DNA from: Asaia bogorensis
Lineage (GTDB): Bacteria; Pseudomonadota; Alphaproteobacteria; Acetobacterales; Acetobacteraceae
Assembly: GCA_945873675.1 (NCBI GenBank)
Contig: CAMCEP010000179.1
Location: forward strand, 1-6,089
Direction: 5' to 3'
DNA length: 6,089 nt
Position 1 is the stretch's first letter. The number at the start of each line of letters is the position of its first letter. The notes beneath the pieces were generated by a model. It ran no database searches, was not told the DNA's origin, and saw nothing but the letters and a program-made list of their open reading frames with translations. Shown one piece after another: positions 5,953-6,089 of the stretch. Both the position numbers and the translations under genes were made by a program.

Positions 5953-6089
5953 TTACCCGAAATGCAGCGCCGTCACCTTATCCTGCGGCCTCACGAAATA
6001 AACATAGCGATAGGCTTCCCGCATGCCGAGGCTTTGCTGCGCCGTGCAGGATGCCTGATTGGCAGAGGCCACTTGCGCCCATAGCCATT
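5953..6089 (-). CDS. hypothetical protein, C-terminal fragment (5' end beyond right edge)
   Basis: An open frame enters from the right edge on the minus strand and ends with TAA at 5955-5953, giving the last 44 residues of a protein. The visible part ends YRYVYFVRPQDKVTALHFG and has one cysteine (residue 14 of the fragment). Third codon positions are strongly G/C-rich, like the surrounding genes, and the stop faces the qorA stop across a hairpin; both support a real gene. I do not recognise the family, and no membrane segment or catalytic motif can be identified in so short a piece. Confidence 0.6.
   Translation of the reverse strand, partial: WLWAQVASANQASCTAQQSLGMREAYRYVYFVRPQDKVTALHFG

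Noticed and set aside
1..6089. Replication origin elements (DnaA box clusters), CRISPR, insertion sequences, tRNA genes or riboswitches.
   Set aside because: Gene order suggests the origin is near, but I found no TTATCCACA-type boxes or AT-rich unwinding region, and no terminal repeats, spacer arrays or RNA gene signatures within the window.

Overview
This window looks like an ordinary, origin-proximal stretch of chromosome from a GC-rich alphaproteobacterium. The gene order mnmE-mnmG-rsmG-parA on the minus strand, combined with two parS centromere sites, is the arrangement usually found next to the replication origin in this class. The protein flavour (for example the RsmG and 2Fe-2S ferredoxin sequences) suggests Rhodospirillales/Acetobacteraceae, but that placement is an impression and not a computed result.

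Layout, left to right. Positions 143 to 1 (minus) hold the first 47 codons of parA, the chromosome-segregation ATPase; parB would be expected beyond the left edge. rsmG (717-130), mnmG (2591-714) and mnmE (3926-2610) lie upstream of it in one tightly packed minus-strand run. Their junctions are a 14-nt overlap (rsmG/parA), a 4-nt GTGA overlap (mnmG/rsmG) and an 18-nt gap (mnmE/mnmG). A thioredoxin-like [2Fe-2S] ferredoxin gene (4340-3963) sits 36 bp upstream of mnmE and may be the head of the same transcript. After a 107-bp divergent intergenic region, two plus-strand genes follow: ogt, a methylated-DNA repair methyltransferase (4448-4915), and a qorA-like NADPH:quinone reductase (4927-5901, or 4915 with the overlapping upstream ATG). 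A perfect 10-bp hairpin (5910-5943) separates qorA from the tail of an unrecognised minus-strand gene that runs off the right edge.

How the genes work together. MnmE and MnmG form the complex that modifies the wobble uridine of several tRNAs. RsmG methylates 16S rRNA. ParA, with ParB and the parS sites, segregates the replicated origin. Ogt and QorA are housekeeping damage-response and redox enzymes without an obvious link to the rest.

The most notable structure is the pair of parS sites (710-725 and 3936-3951). They are exact inverted copies over 19 bp. One is overprinted on the mnmG stop and rsmG start codons; the other fills the short mnmE leader beside its ribosome binding site. I saw no mobile element, CRISPR array, RNA gene or defence system. 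Apart from the details of the parS placement I do not think the window contains an undescribed system.
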